From contig SHXF01000085.1 of the NCBI GenBank assembly GCA_009693435.1, forward strand, positions 1 to 18,198: DNA of 18,198 nucleotides, in the 5' to 3' direction. A program made the translations under genes and the position numbers. Positions 1-8,872 of the stretch are shown one piece after another. Origin of the DNA: Betaproteobacteria bacterium (GTDB lineage: Bacteria > Pseudomonadota > Gammaproteobacteria > Burkholderiales > SG8-39). Below the pieces are notes generated by a model. The model saw only the letters and a list, made by a program, of their open reading frames with translations, had not been told where the DNA came from and did not search any database. Numbering within the stretch: the first letter of the stretch is position 1; each line of letters opens with the position of its first letter.

Positions 1-57
1 ATAAACGGTCGGTAGCGAGTAATTTCATGCCTATCGCATATTTCATTCCGCAGTGGA

Positions 58-852
58 GTGAATCACCTCTGTGCTCAAATGCCAACTGCTAAAATTGAAA
101 AAATCACAGCCTCTCAGGCCGGCGCGGTCGGTGTGGAACGCAAACAGAACATGCTTGTGTCCTCGGCGCAGGTGAACGACAGCGCAGCCAAGGCCTATCA
201 GCAAATCTCGCAGGAGGTCGCTTCCAAGGGACAACTGAATCGCGATCCGCAGCAAGTGGCGCGCGTCCGTACCATCGCCTATCGTTTGATTCCGCATACC
301 GCAGCGTTTCGGCCGGACGCGCCAGGCTGGAAGTGGGAAGTGAATGTGATTTCGTCGGAACAGATCAACGCGTGGTGCATGCCGGGCGGGAAAATTGCCG
401 TCTACAGCGGTATCCTCGGCAAGCTGGGTCTCACGGACGACGAGGCGGCAGCGGTGATGGGCCACGAAATGGCACACGCGCTGCGTGAGCACAGCAGGGA
501 ACAGGTCTCGCAGAAGATGGAGCAAGGCATCGCCGTAGGGGTGATCGGCGCTGCCTTGGGAATAGGGGGTCTGGCTCAGGACGTGACCCGGATGTTGCTG
601 GATGTGACCTTCAACCTGCCTAACTCCCGGACCGCGGAGACGGAAGCAGACCGCATAGGCGTCGAACTTGCCGCGCGCGCCGGCTACGATCCGCACGCCG
701 CAATCGGCCTCTGGCACAAGATGTCGAAGCAGAGCGGCAGCGAGCCACCGAAATGGCTGTCCACCCACCCGGAAAATTCGGCGCGCATCAAGGACCTGGA
801 AGTTTATGCGGAGCGGGTGCATCCGCTCTATTTAGCATCGAAGAAGAAATAG
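58..852 (+). CDS. M48-family zinc metalloprotease, N-terminus lacking a visible signal peptide
   Basis: This is a zinc-dependent endopeptidase of peptidase family M48 (the HtpX/Oma1/BepA/LoiP group), whose bacterial members usually work in envelope protein quality control. The zinc motif HEMAH lies at residues 136-140. The likely third ligand is Glu194 in the ETEAD motif (ExxAD). The conserved stretches NAWCMPGGKIAVY, FNLPNSR and LSTHP are all present, so the catalytic core is complete at about 264 aa. The start is uncertain. GTG at 58 is the first start codon after an in-frame TAG at 13-15, and ATG at 79 is the alternative. Relatives normally carry a lipoprotein or Sec signal before the GAVGV segment. 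None is visible here in any of the three forward frames, so the N-terminus may be truncated or frameshifted. The last residues form a short Lys-rich tail that lies in a tandem duplication. Family assignment is firm; localisation is unknown. Confidence 0.85.
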   Translation: MNHLCAQMPTAKIEKITASQAGAVGVERKQNMLVSSAQVNDSAAKAYQQISQEVASKGQLNRDPQQVARVRTIAYRLIPHTAAFRPDAPGWKWEVNVISSEQINAWCMPGGKIAVYSGILGKLGLTDDEAAAVMGHEMAHALREHSREQVSQKMEQGIAVGVIGAALGIGGLAQDVTRMLLDVTFNLPNSRTAETEADRIGVELAARAGYDPHAAIGLWHKMSKQSGSEPPKWLSTHPENSARIKDLEVYAERVHPLYLASKKK

Positions 853-880
853 CGTCTAGCTTCGAAGAAGAAATAGCGGC
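833..880. repeat. 24-bp tandem duplication across the M48 protease stop codon
   Basis: Positions 833-856 and 857-880 are two adjacent 24-bp copies that differ at only two positions. Each copy contains the core TCGAAGAAGAAATAGCG. The first copy encodes the last SKKK residues and the TAG stop at 850-852. The second copy lies wholly outside the gene. It looks like a recent slippage duplication with no evident function. Confidence 0.85.
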
Positions 881-903
881 GGTGGTGCGGAGCACTCCGC
901 CGC
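876..903. other. GC-rich hairpin after the M48 gene
   Basis: GCGGCGG (876-882) pairs with CCGCCGC (897-903). Inside it, GTGC (885-888) pairs with GCAC (892-895) around a GGA loop. This gives an 11-bp stem with a small internal asymmetry, 24 nt after the protease stop. No T-run follows, so it is not a classical intrinsic terminator. It could slow polymerase or protect the 3' end of the mRNA. Its role is inference. Confidence 0.5.
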
Positions 904-1048
904 CAGGCGAAGGATCCGGACCGCGCAACCGGAACTGAGCGAAGTGATCTGTTTCAGCCGAAATAGCACGATAAACCGCACGGTCGGCGACAGCTTCCGG
1001 AAAACTGGTCTTCGGTCTGGGCAGTGCGCGCCCCCGCACCGCATGGCA

Positions 1049-1077
1049 GCACCGAAAGCGGCATGTATCTGTATAAT
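1049..1077 (+). promoter_or_regulatory. Probable sigma70 promoter of the leu operon (good -10 only)
   Basis: A perfect TATAAT lies at 1072-1077, preceded by TG, 39 nt before the leuC ATG at 1116. The hexamer 17 bp upstream (1049-1054) is a poor -35 match, so this may be an activator-dependent promoter. The short leader of about 30 nt has no run of Leu codons, so classical leu attenuation is not indicated. Confidence 0.5.
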
Positions 1078-1115
1078 TTCGAGTCCTTTTCGACCCTTTC
1101 CGGAATTCAGACACA

Positions 1116-2522
1116 ATGGCGCCACAAACTCTCTACGACAAGCTTTGGGAAAGCCACGTCGTGCACGTCGAAGAAGACGGCACGACGCTCCTCTATATCG
1201 ATCGTCACCTCGTGCACGAAGTCACCAGCCCGCAGGCGTTCGAGGGACTGAGGCTCGCGAACCGCAAGTTGTGGCGCGCGAGGGCGAATCTGGCAGTCGC
1301 CGACCACAACGTGCCGACGACCAACAGGCTGGAAGGGATTTCCGATCCCGTTTCGAAACTGCAGGTTGATACGCTCGACAGCAATTGCGCCGAATTCGGC
1401 ATCGTTGAATTCAAGATGAACGACCCCAGGCAGGGCATCGTCCACGTAATCGGCCCGGAACAGGGCGCGACTTTGCCCGGCATGACTGTGGTCTGCGGTG
1501 ATTCGCATACCAGCACGCACGGCGCGTTTGCCTGCCTCGCATTTGGCATTGGCACCTCGGAAGTCGAGCATGCGCTTGCGACGCAGTGCCTGATGGCGAA
1601 GAGGATGCGCAGCATGCTGGTGAATATCGAGGGGCCGATTCCGCGCGGCATCACCGCCAAGGACATCGCCCTCGCGATGATTGGGGAAATCGGCACGGCC
1701 GGAGGCACCGGCTATGCGATTGAGTATACCGGATCGGCGGTGCGCGCCCTGTCGATGGAAGGACGCATGACACTGTGCAACATGTCTATCGAAGCGGGCG
1801 CGCGCACCGGCATGGTTGGCGTCGATGAGGTAACCATCGCTTACCTGAAAGGACGTCCGTTCGCGCCGGGCGGCGAGGTATGGAACCGGGCTGTCGCGCA
1901 CTGGATAATGCTGAAGAGCGACGCAGGAGCGAAGTTCGAACGCGTGCTCAACATCGACGCCCGTCAGATAAAGCCCCAGGTTACCTGGGGCACGTCTCCC
2001 GAGATGGTAGTCAACATCGAAGACCGGGTGCCGGATCCGGACAAGGAAAAGGATTCCACCAAGCGTGAAGGCATGGAGCGGGCACTTATTTATATGGGGC
2101 TCAAACCGAACACCCCGATAACCGACATCCATGTCGATAAGGTATTCATCGGCTCGTGTACCAACTCGCGGATCGAGGATCTGCGTGCGGCCGCAGTGGT
2201 GGTTCGAGGCAAGCGCAAGGCGCCGAACGTCAGGCTGGCGCTCGTGGTGCCGGGCTCCGGCCTGGTAAAGGTTCAGGCGGAGAAAGAAGGGCTGGACCGG
2301 ATATTCACCGATGCGGGTTTCGAATGGCGGGAACCCGGCTGCTCGATGTGTCTGGCGATGAATGCCGACTCGCTGGAGCCGGGTGAGCGCTCGGCTTCCA
2401 CTTCAAACCGTAATTTCGAGGGTCGCCAGGGGACCGGCGGGCGTACCCATCTGGTCAGCCCGGAGATGGCGGCAGCCGCAGCCATAGCGGGTCATTTTGT
2501 CGATGTGCGGAACTGGCGCTGA
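1116..2522 (+). CDS. leuC: 3-isopropylmalate dehydratase, large subunit
   Basis: LeuC is the catalytic [4Fe-4S] subunit of isopropylmalate isomerase. With LeuD it interconverts 2- and 3-isopropylmalate in the second step of leucine synthesis in the cytoplasm. The 468-aa length is typical of the family. The three cluster-binding cysteines are visible as Cys348 (FIGSCTNSR), Cys409 and Cys412 (GCSMC), which fits aconitase-superfamily spacing. [20 protein letters not shown] and the C-terminal NRNFEGRQG block are also intact. The ATG at 1116 begins the typical [15 protein letters not shown]-terminus. No strong Shine-Dalgarno sequence precedes it, only GGAA about 12 nt upstream. leuD follows after 2 nt, as expected for two subunits made together. 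A -10 box at 1072 is the likely promoter for the operon. Confidence 0.98.
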   Translation: MAPQTLYDKLWESHVVHVEEDGTTLLYIDRHLVHEVTSPQAFEGLRLANRKLWRARANLAVADHNVPTTNRLEGISDPVSKLQVDTLDSNCAEFGIVEFKMNDPRQGIVHVIGPEQGATLPGMTVVCGDSHTSTHGAFACLAFGIGTSEVEHALATQCLMAKRMRSMLVNIEGPIPRGITAKDIALAMIGEIGTAGGTGYAIEYTGSAVRALSMEGRMTLCNMSIEAGARTGMVGVDEVTIAYLKGRPFAPGGEVWNRAVAHWIMLKSDAGAKFERVLNIDARQIKPQVTWGTSPEMVVNIEDRVPDPDKEKDSTKREGMERALIYMGLKPNTPITDIHVDKVFIGSCTNSRIEDLRAAAVVVRGKRKAPNVRLALVVPGSGLVKVQAEKEGLDRIFTDAGFEWREPGCSMCLAMNADSLEPGERSASTSNRNFEGRQGTGGRTHLVSPEMAAAAAIAGHFVDVRNWR

Positions 2523-2524
2523 AT

Positions 2525-3163
2525 ATGGATAAATTTACGACTCACACGGGTATCGTGATGCCGATGGATCGGGCCAATGTCGATACCGATGCAATCATCC
2601 CGAAGCAATTCCTCAAGTCAATCCGCCGCACCGGCTTCGGCCCGCATTTGTTCGATGCCTGGCGCTACAAGGACGAGGGTCAGCCCGGGATGGATGTTCG
2701 CGGCCGTCCACTGAAGGAGGACTTCGTCCTTAATCAGCCGCGCTACAAAGACGCATCTATTCTGATTGCGCGCACGAATTTTGGTTGCGGCTCTTCCCGA
2801 GAACATGCGCCTTGGGCCCTCGCGCAATACGGCTTTCGCGCGGTCATTGCACCGTCGTTTGGCGATATTTTCTTCAATAATTCATTCAAGACCGGATTCC
2901 TTCCGATAATTCTCTCCGAATCCATCGTGGACCGGTTGTTTCACGATGTGGCGGCGTTCCCCGGGTTTCGCCTGACGATCGATCTCGAGAAGCAGCAGGT
3001 CCTGTACCTGGACGGCAGCAATGCCATCGATTTTCAAATGGATCCCTTCCGCAAATACTGCCTGCTGAACGGGCTGGATGACATTGGACTGACGTTGCGT
3101 CACGCAGACAAGATTCGCGCCTACGAAACGAAACGCAAGACTGAACAGCCCTGGCTCTTCTAG
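2525..3163 (+). CDS. leuD: 3-isopropylmalate dehydratase, small subunit
   Basis: LeuD is the swivelling-domain partner of LeuC. It helps form the substrate pocket of isopropylmalate isomerase in leucine synthesis. At 212 aa it has the usual length. It shows the family signatures [19 protein letters not shown] near the start, [15 protein letters not shown] at about residues 80-95 (substrate-recognition loop), and [17 protein letters not shown]. The ATG starts 2 nt after the leuC stop, so translation is probably coupled. No entericidin-like small gene separates leuC and leuD here, although some relatives have one. leuB follows after a 76-nt spacer. Confidence 0.98.
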   Translation: MDKFTTHTGIVMPMDRANVDTDAIIPKQFLKSIRRTGFGPHLFDAWRYKDEGQPGMDVRGRPLKEDFVLNQPRYKDASILIARTNFGCGSSREHAPWALAQYGFRAVIAPSFGDIFFNNSFKTGFLPIILSESIVDRLFHDVAAFPGFRLTIDLEKQQVLYLDGSNAIDFQMDPFRKYCLLNGLDDIGLTLRHADKIRAYETKRKTEQPWLF

Positions 3164-3239
3164 GGAAATACCGAACAACATGGGCGAAGCCCAATTGCAT
3201 ATAACCCACTAGTGATTGAAAAATAGTTCGACGCAAAAT

Positions 3240-4301
3240 ATGAAAATTGCAGTGCTGCCGGGCGATGGCATCGGCCCCGAAATCATGGAACAGGCGCTCA
3301 ATGTGATGAGTGCCCTGGATCTCAAGTTCGAGACGGAGATCGCGCCGGTTGGCGGCGCGGGTTACGACGCGAGCGGCGAACCCCTGCCGGCGGCGACACT
3401 GAAACTGGCCGCAAGTGCCGACGCCATTCTATTTGGCGCTGTCGGCGGCTGGCAATACGATCAGTTGCCGCGGGCGAAGCGTCCGGAACAGGCGATTCTG
3501 GGATTGCGAAAGGAACTCAACCTGTTCGCGAATCTGCGCCCGGCGACGGTGTTTCCCGAGCTTGCGGACGCTTCGAGCGTAAAACCGGAAGTCGTGGCCG
3601 GACTGGACATCCTCATTCTGCGGGAGTTGACTGGGGACATCTATTTTGGCGAACCGCGTGGCATTCGGACGCTGGCCAGCGGTGAGCTTGAGGGTTTTGA
3701 CACGATGCGCTACAGCGCTCCGGAGATTCGGCGGATCGCGCACGTTGCGTTTCGCGCTGCGCGCAAGCGCGGCCGGCGGCTGTGCTCTGTCGACAAGTCG
3801 AATGTTCTCGAAACGTCGCAATTGTGGCGCGACGTCGTGATCGGGGTCGCGAAGGAATATGCCGATGTGGCGTTGTCGCACATGTATGTGGACAACGCGG
3901 CGATGCAGCTGATTCGAAATCCCAAGCAATTCGATGTGATCGTGACCGGCAATCTGTTCGGTGACATCTTATCGGACGAAGCATCGATGCTGACCGGGTC
4001 GATCGGCATGTTGCCTTCGGCCTCTCTGGACGAAAACAACAAAGGTTTGTACGAGCCAATACACGGGTCTGCCCCCGACATCGCGGGCAAGGACATCGCA
4101 AATCCGCTGGCGACCATACTTTCCGTCGCGATGATGCTGCGATACAGCTTCTCACAGGATGCTGCCGCAGACAGGATAGAGGCGGCAGTGAAGAAAGTGC
4201 TCGCAAGCGGACTTCGTACCGCTGACATTTATCAGCCCGGCAAGTGGAAAATCGGTACCCGAGAGATGGGAGGAGCGGTTGTCAGAGCGCTGACTTCCTG
4301 A
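3240..4301 (+). CDS. leuB: 3-isopropylmalate dehydrogenase
   Basis: LeuB oxidises and decarboxylates 3-isopropylmalate with NAD+ to 2-oxoisocaproate, the third step of the leucine branch, and works as a cytosolic homodimer. The 353-aa product shows the decarboxylating dehydrogenase fold signatures. These include GDGIGPEI near the N-terminus, NLRP, and [14 protein letters not shown] (Arg128, Tyr135). Lys186 is in VDKSNVLE, the metal ligands are Asp218, Asp242 and Asp246, and [14 protein letters not shown] binds NAD. I chose ATG 3240 because family members begin [18 protein letters not shown] at 3216 would add eight extra residues without support. No good ribosome site is seen. The 76-nt gap after leuD holds only a small hairpin (TGGGC/GCCCA, 3181-3193). 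Confidence 0.97.
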   Translation: MKIAVLPGDGIGPEIMEQALNVMSALDLKFETEIAPVGGAGYDASGEPLPAATLKLAASADAILFGAVGGWQYDQLPRAKRPEQAILGLRKELNLFANLRPATVFPELADASSVKPEVVAGLDILILRELTGDIYFGEPRGIRTLASGELEGFDTMRYSAPEIRRIAHVAFRAARKRGRRLCSVDKSNVLETSQLWRDVVIGVAKEYADVALSHMYVDNAAMQLIRNPKQFDVIVTGNLFGDILSDEASMLTGSIGMLPSASLDENNKGLYEPIHGSAPDIAGKDIANPLATILSVAMMLRYSFSQDAAADRIEAAVKKVLASGLRTADIYQPGKWKIGTREMGGAVVRALTS

Positions 4302-4365
4302 AAGGATTGCCTCTGTCGGTGCAAACGGTCGCGGTGTCGTTGACGCGAATCAAGTGAATGAGGGC

Positions 4366-4372
4366 GAGGTGA
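4366..4372 (+). promoter_or_regulatory. Ribosome binding site of asd
   Basis: GAGGTGA lies 4 nt before the ATG at 4377. It is one of the better Shine-Dalgarno sequences in the window and fixes the asd start. Confidence 0.7.
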
Positions 4373-4376
4373 ATTC

Positions 4377-5486
4377 ATGAAACGAGTCGGTTTTGTCGGT
4401 TGGCGCGGAATGGTCGGATCGGTGCTGATGCAGCGGATGCACGCCGAGCGGGATTTTGCGCTGATGGAACCGGTGTTTTTTTCCACCTCCCAGGCGGGTG
4501 CGATGGGACCATTCATCGGCAAGGAGGCCGCGCCTTTGCGGGATGCGAATAGTGTCGCCGATTTGAAATCGATGGATGTCGTGATTTCATGCCAGGGTGG
4601 CGACTATACCAACCAGGTATTTCCCGGACTGCGCGCCAGTGGCTGGAATGGCTACTGGATAGATGCAGCAAGCGCGTTGCGCATGAACCTGGACGCAGTG
4701 ATCGTTCTCGATCCGGTCAACCTCGACTTCATCAAGAGCGCGCTCGGGAAAGGAGTGCGCAACTACATAGGCGGTAACTGTACCGTGAGCCTGATGCTGA
4801 TGGGCATGCATGGCTTGTTCAAGGCAGGGTTGGTCGAATGGGTGACCGCCATGACCTATCAAGCCGCGTCCGGTGCTGGAGCGGAAAATATGCGCGAACT
4901 TATCGAGCAGATGGGGTTCGTGCACGACAAGGCGAAAGACCTGCTTGCAGATTCTCGTTCCGCCATCCTCGATCTGGACGGCCGGGTGGCCGCCGCACTG
5001 CGAAGTTCCGAGTTGCCTGCAAACCGTTTCGGTGGACCGCTGGCTGGCAGTCTTTTGCCATGGATCGACAAGGATCTGGGTAACGGCCAGAGCAGGGAAG
5101 AATGGAAGGCGCAAGCAGAAGGCAACAAGATTCTCGGGCGGGAATCCGATCCCATCCCGATGGATGGCATATGCGTCAGGGTGGGTGCAATGCGTTGTCA
5201 CAGCCAGGCGCTGACAATCAAGCTGAGACGCGATCTGCCCATGGAGGAGATTGAGGGGCTTCTGGCTTCCGCCAATGACTGGGTGAAGGTTGTGCCCAAT
5301 CGGCGGGACGATTCGTTGCGGGAGCTGACCCCGGCAGCCGTCACCGGAGGCTTGTCTGTGCCCATCGGTCGCCTGCGCAAGCTTCCCATGGGCCCTGAAT
5401 ACCTGTCCGCATTCACAGTGGGTGACCAGTTGCTGTGGGGTGCCGCCGAGCCTCTGCGGCGTATGCTGCGTATGTTGCTGGACTGA
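4377..5486 (+). CDS. asd: Aspartate-semialdehyde dehydrogenase
   Basis: Asd reduces aspartyl phosphate to aspartate semialdehyde with NADPH. This is the branch point to lysine/diaminopimelate, threonine and methionine, so it is also needed for cell-wall synthesis. The product is 369 aa, like the proteobacterial enzyme. The dinucleotide-binding [14 protein letters not shown] is at the N-terminus. The catalytic nucleophile Cys135 is in GGNCTVSLM, and the acid/base His275 is in [12 protein letters not shown], matching Cys135 and His274 of the E. coli enzyme. The Shine-Dalgarno GAGGTGA supports ATG 4377. It lies 75 nt after leuB, and leuB-asd adjacency is common in beta- and gammaproteobacteria. 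Co-transcription with the leu genes is likely because no terminator is seen between them. Confidence 0.98.
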   Translation: MKRVGFVGWRGMVGSVLMQRMHAERDFALMEPVFFSTSQAGAMGPFIGKEAAPLRDANSVADLKSMDVVISCQGGDYTNQVFPGLRASGWNGYWIDAASALRMNLDAVIVLDPVNLDFIKSALGKGVRNYIGGNCTVSLMLMGMHGLFKAGLVEWVTAMTYQAASGAGAENMRELIEQMGFVHDKAKDLLADSRSAILDLDGRVAAALRSSELPANRFGGPLAGSLLPWIDKDLGNGQSREEWKAQAEGNKILGRESDPIPMDGICVRVGAMRCHSQALTIKLRRDLPMEEIEGLLASANDWVKVVPNRRDDSLRELTPAAVTGGLSVPIGRLRKLPMGPEYLSAFTVGDQLLWGAAEPLRRMLRMLLD

Positions 5487-5576
5487 CAGGTGATCCCCCG
5501 GGCAGCTTTGCACCGATCCGGTCGATATACGGTTATAGTGTGCGCTCGATAATGTGCCACGCTGAAGCCGCCTAGC

Positions 5577-5671
5577 TTGACCTTTTTTCGACAGTGCTAA
5601 ACAGGTAAAAGTGGTCCAAAAAGACAGACTTAACGCTGTTTACAAGAGGAAAGATTAGCTTGCAAGGCTAA
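5577..5671 (+). promoter_or_regulatory. fimV leader with weak promoter candidate and small hairpin
   Basis: The 236-nt gap before fimV contains TTGACC (5577-5582) with TAAACA (5598-5603) at a short 15-bp spacing, and a separate TATAGT at 5534-5539 without a good -35. A hairpin TTAGC/GCTAA (5655-5659 with 5667-5671) lies closer to the gene. A promoter somewhere in this gap is plausible given its length, but none is convincing by consensus. Confidence 0.25.
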
Positions 5672-5722
5672 GGCCATGATGGTATTTTCATTTTTCTCCC
5701 GTACGATTCTGAGGGTGCAAGA

Positions 5723-8701
5723 GTGGCAAAGAGTTCCTTGAACAGGATGTTGTTGGCGCTCACGGCGTTGCTTTTGCCGTGTTCCGTTGCGATTGCTGCC
5801 GGCTTGGGCAAAATTACGGTACTTTCGGCGCTTGGCCAGCCGCTCAAAGCCGAGATTGAGATTGTCGCGCTTCAGCCGGGTGAAGGGGAGACGCTGTCGG
5901 CTCGTTTGGCCGCGGTTGATTCTTTCCGCCAGGCGGGCATCGAATTCAATGGGGCATTGCTGAACGTCAAATTTGCTGTCGAGCGCCGCCCAAACGGCCA
6001 ACATGTTGTCAGCATGACGTCGAGCCAGCCGATAAGCGAGCCTTTCATCGATATGCTGGTCGAATTGAACTGGGCCAACGGCAGGTTGACGCGGGAGTAC
6101 ACATTCCTGCTTGACCCTCCAGAATACAAAGGTCCGTCAGTCGCAAGCCCTGCGCCGCCGGTGACGCCGCCGATCGCAGAAGCCTTGCCTGCTCCGGTTA
6201 GTGTCCCTGCCCAAACGCCAGCGGCACCGGCGGCACCCGAGGCGCGACCGCTAGCGGCGGATGTAACCAAACCTGCTGCTGTCGCCGCTCCAAGCGTACC
6301 CGCACCGGCACGATCGCCCCTGCAGGCCGCGCAGAACGCAGAAGCAACTTACACCGTCAAGCGCGGCGACACTTTGGCAAAAATTGCACTGCAGACCAAG
6401 TATGAAGGCGTAACGCTGCAGCAATCATTAACTGCTCTTTACCGTGGCAACACGGATGCGTTCGACGGCAACAACATGAATCGCCTTAGGGCGGGCAAGA
6501 TTCTGAATATCCCGGGAAGGGAAGTCGCTGCGGCGGTAACGCAGGAGGAGGCAAGGAATTTCGTCAATGCGCAGAGTGCGGACTATCAGGTATACCGCAC
6601 CAAGATTGGCGCAGTGGTAGCCGCGGCCCCGGCCCGATCTGAAACCGGGCGGCAATCCGCGGGGCGCATTACCGCGCCGCGCGAGGATAAGCCGGCGCCA
6701 AGTGCGGATGCCAGTAAAGACCAGCTGCGATTGTCACGTCCCGATGATGGAAAATCCGGCGCTCGCGCCGGCGGCGCAGGAAAGGCGGACGACATTGCCG
6801 CAAAGGACAAGGCGCTCAAGGAAGCAAACGAACGAATTGCACTCCTTGAAAAGAATCTGCAGCAACTGCCGCAACTTGCGCAGTTAAAGAGCGGAGCCGC
6901 AGCACAGGTGCAGGAGTCTGCGAAAGCAGCCGTGGCAGGCAAGGCCGACACGCCGAAACCTGCGCCGTCCCCTGCACCGGCGGCTGTGGTTGCGCCAATA
7001 CCGGCACCCGCACCCGTGGCTACACCAGCGCCTGCTCCAGCTCCAGCCCCAACTGGAGACGCAGGAAAAGCGGCTGCTGCTGCGAAAGCCGAGCCGATTA
7101 AGGGGGAAGTTGCCAAAGGCGACGCTCAAAAAGGGGATTCCGTCAAGGGGGACCCGGGTAATCCTACACCGCCACCAGCTGTGGCGGATGTATCAAAACC
7201 TGCGCCGGATGCTGTCAAGCCCGCTCCCAAACCGCCGGCGAAAGCTATAACTCCGCCCCCGCCTCCCACACCACCTCCCAGTTTTGTCGATGAGTTGCTG
7301 GATGACCCCATCGCCATGGGTGCCGGCGGTGCTGTAATAGTGGGTCTGTTCGGCTATGGTTTCTATGCGCTGCGCAAGAAGCGCAAAGCACAGGCGGCCA
7401 ACGCGAGCAGTGCGGCGGCAAGTGCGGAAATCGCTGCGCTGCCACCGTCGGCAATGGGTGCTTCATCTGTGCTCGCCCCCGAAGGCGAGCACCATATCGA
7501 CACATCAGCCATTCAGAGCGATATCAGTCCTGCCGGTGCGATTGAGGCGGAGGCCGATGAGATTGATCCCATCGCCGAGGCCGATGTCTACATGCAGTAT
7601 GGGCGTGATTCACAGGCTGAAGATATTCTGAAGGATGCGTTGGCGAGGGACTCAAGCCGGCAGGCGATCAAGGTGAAATTGCTTGAAATTTATGCCAATC
7701 GCAAAGATAGTGCCTCCTTTGATCTGGTAGCCAGGGATCTGCACGAGGCAACAGGCGGTGTAGGTGCGGATTGGGAAAAGGCTGCTGCCATGGGAGCGGT
7801 GCTGGATCCGGGCAACCCTTTGTATGGCGCTGGTTCCGCATCATCGACCGAGATGGACATGGCTAGCACCCAGATACTGGACACAGCAGACCTTGCACCC
7901 GCGTCTCCCCCGGCCGCGCCCGATCTCACACTCGATCACACTGCAGCGGAGGCGACGCCGGAGTCCTCTTCAGGGCTGGATTTTGATCTTGACCTTGGAG
8001 CAGGGCTTGATCAGGCTCCCTCGGGGCCGGATGCCACCATGGACGTCGCCGTTGGCGCCCAAGGCGATTCTTCCTCGAGCGGGTTGGACTTCGATCTTGA
8101 TCTTGGATCCGGGGGCGGGCAGGCATCGAGCGAATCGCAGGACGGTGGCGACATCGCACCAATCGCAAAAGGGGAGCCGACCTCCACAGGCATGGACTTT
8201 GATCTCGATCTGGGAAGCGATAAGCCTAAAGAGGAACCGATCGATTTCTCTGCAAGTGTCGCGCTGAAATCCGAAACCGGCATGGCGGGTTCTGATGCGG
8301 CAAGTACTGGCGGGGAATCATCTGGCGGGCTGGACATTGATTTCGACTTGCCCGCCAGTGACATCAAGCCGGCGGAAGCGACCGCATCGGATTCATCGAG
8401 TTCCGGGCTAGATTTCAATCTCCTTGGAGAAACGCCGAACAGCCCGACGGAAGTTCAGCCCTCGGAAATGGACTTGTCAACAATCAGCTTTGACCTCGAT
8501 ACCCCAGGGAACGGTGCCGCGGAGGCACCGGTGATGGATGCCCATTGGCAGGAAGTCGCCACTAAACTGGATCTTGCCAAGGCGTATCAGGACATGGGCG
8601 ACAAGGACGGTGCCCGCGAACTGCTGAATGAAGTGCTGAGTGAGGGGGACCAAGCCCAGCAAACTCAGGCAAAATCACTGCTGGGTGCGCTCGAAGCCTG
8701 A
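5723..8701 (+). CDS. fimV: FimV/HubP-family polar peptidoglycan-binding protein
   Basis: FimV is an inner-membrane protein that binds peptidoglycan through LysM and organises cell poles, type IV pilus assembly and twitching in Pseudomonas; HubP is the Vibrio relative. The 992-aa product has a signal peptide (residues 1-26, cut after AIA or AA) and the FimV N-terminal domain (GLGKITVLSALGQPLKAEI). LysM is at about 209-265 (TYTVKRGDTLAKIA). A coiled-coil-like stretch, a Pro/Ala-rich linker and a KGD/KGE repeat follow. One membrane span at about 531-551 ends in LRKKRK. The acidic cytoplasmic part has TPR-like helices (about 613-680), repeats of GLDFDLDLG, and the conserved C-terminal FimV domain (about 938-992, LDLAKAYQDMGDKDGARELL). 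The GTG start is supported by GAGG at 5711-5714. A strong terminator follows. Type IV pilus genes are not in the window, so its role here is inferred from the family. Confidence 0.95.
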   Translation: MAKSSLNRMLLALTALLLPCSVAIAAGLGKITVLSALGQPLKAEIEIVALQPGEGETLSARLAAVDSFRQAGIEFNGALLNVKFAVERRPNGQHVVSMTSSQPISEPFIDMLVELNWANGRLTREYTFLLDPPEYKGPSVASPAPPVTPPIAEALPAPVSVPAQTPAAPAAPEARPLAADVTKPAAVAAPSVPAPARSPLQAAQNAEATYTVKRGDTLAKIALQTKYEGVTLQQSLTALYRGNTDAFDGNNMNRLRAGKILNIPGREVAAAVTQEEARNFVNAQSADYQVYRTKIGAVVAAAPARSETGRQSAGRITAPREDKPAPSADASKDQLRLSRPDDGKSGARAGGAGKADDIAAKDKALKEANERIALLEKNLQQLPQLAQLKSGAAAQVQESAKAAVAGKADTPKPAPSPAPAAVVAPIPAPAPVATPAPAPAPAPTGDAGKAAAAAKAEPIKGEVAKGDAQKGDSVKGDPGNPTPPPAVADVSKPAPDAVKPAPKPPAKAITPPPPPTPPPSFVDELLDDPIAMGAGGAVIVGLFGYGFYALRKKRKAQAANASSAAASAEIAALPPSAMGASSVLAPEGEHHIDTSAIQSDISPAGAIEAEADEIDPIAEADVYMQYGRDSQAEDILKDALARDSSRQAIKVKLLEIYANRKDSASFDLVARDLHEATGGVGADWEKAAAMGAVLDPGNPLYGAGSASSTEMDMASTQILDTADLAPASPPAAPDLTLDHTAAEATPESSSGLDFDLDLGAGLDQAPSGPDATMDVAVGAQGDSSSSGLDFDLDLGSGGGQASSESQDGGDIAPIAKGEPTSTGMDFDLDLGSDKPKEEPIDFSASVALKSETGMAGSDAASTGGESSGGLDIDFDLPASDIKPAEATASDSSSSGLDFNLLGETPNSPTEVQPSEMDLSTISFDLDTPGNGAAEAPVMDAHWQEVATKLDLAKAYQDMGDKDGARELLNEVLSEGDQAQQTQAKSLLGALEA
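7973..8431 (+). repeat. Acidic GLDFDLDLG repeats in the cytoplasmic part of FimV
   Basis: Five imperfect copies of a Gly-Leu-Asp-Phe-Asp-Leu-Asp-Leu motif start at FimV residues 751, 787, 823, 869 and 895. The first three are spaced exactly 36 residues apart, and the last two degenerate to GLDIDFDLP and GLDFNLLG. Each is usually preceded by a Ser-rich run. Similar acidic repeats occur in FimV/HubP proteins, where they are thought to be partner-binding sites. Confidence 0.8.
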
Positions 8702-8724
8702 CGCATCGCGCATGCCCCTTACAG

Positions 8725-8753
8725 TCGGCGCCTCATGCGCCGATTTTTCTTTT
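8725..8753 (+). terminator. Intrinsic terminator after fimV
   Basis: TCGGCGC (8725-8731) pairs with GCGCCGA (8737-8743) around the loop CTCAT. The tract TTTTTCTTTT follows directly. It begins 24 nt after the fimV stop and should separate the leu-asd-fimV transcripts from truA-trp, which implies a promoter in 8754-8872. I could not find a convincing one there. Confidence 0.9.
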
Positions 8754-8872
8754 GTGCGTCCGAAAGGATGCGGTCACCGGATTTCCTTGCAAGTGTTATG
8801 AAAGTCAAGAGTGCGCTTCAGATTTATGCCGTATTTGCCACAGTCGCCTTCAGATAGTCGGATCCTCTTATT

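Noticed and set aside
43..822. Long minus-strand frame opposite the M48 protease
   Set aside because: It is the antisense of a conserved coding region in GC-rich DNA. Its translation is rich in Arg, His and Cys and has no recognisable domain.
1974..1990. Perfect 17-nt palindrome (7-bp stem, TTA loop) inside leuC
   Set aside because: It encodes normal LeuC residues (KPQVTWG) and has no terminator tail. It is probably coincidental codon choice.
3181..3205. A small hairpin and a TATAAC box between leuD and leuB, read as terminator plus promoter
   Set aside because: The stem is only 5 bp with no T-run, and no -35 lies at proper spacing from TATAAC. Chance is the simpler explanation.
3216..3239. 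An upstream TTG start for leuB
   Set aside because: LeuB proteins begin [10 protein letters not shown], which is exactly the ATG at 3240. The extra residues have no homology and no ribosome site.
6586..7116. Minus-strand Ala/Gly/Ser-rich frame opposite the fimV linker
   Set aside because: It mirrors the Pro/Ala-rich repeats of FimV read backwards and has no start signal or domain.
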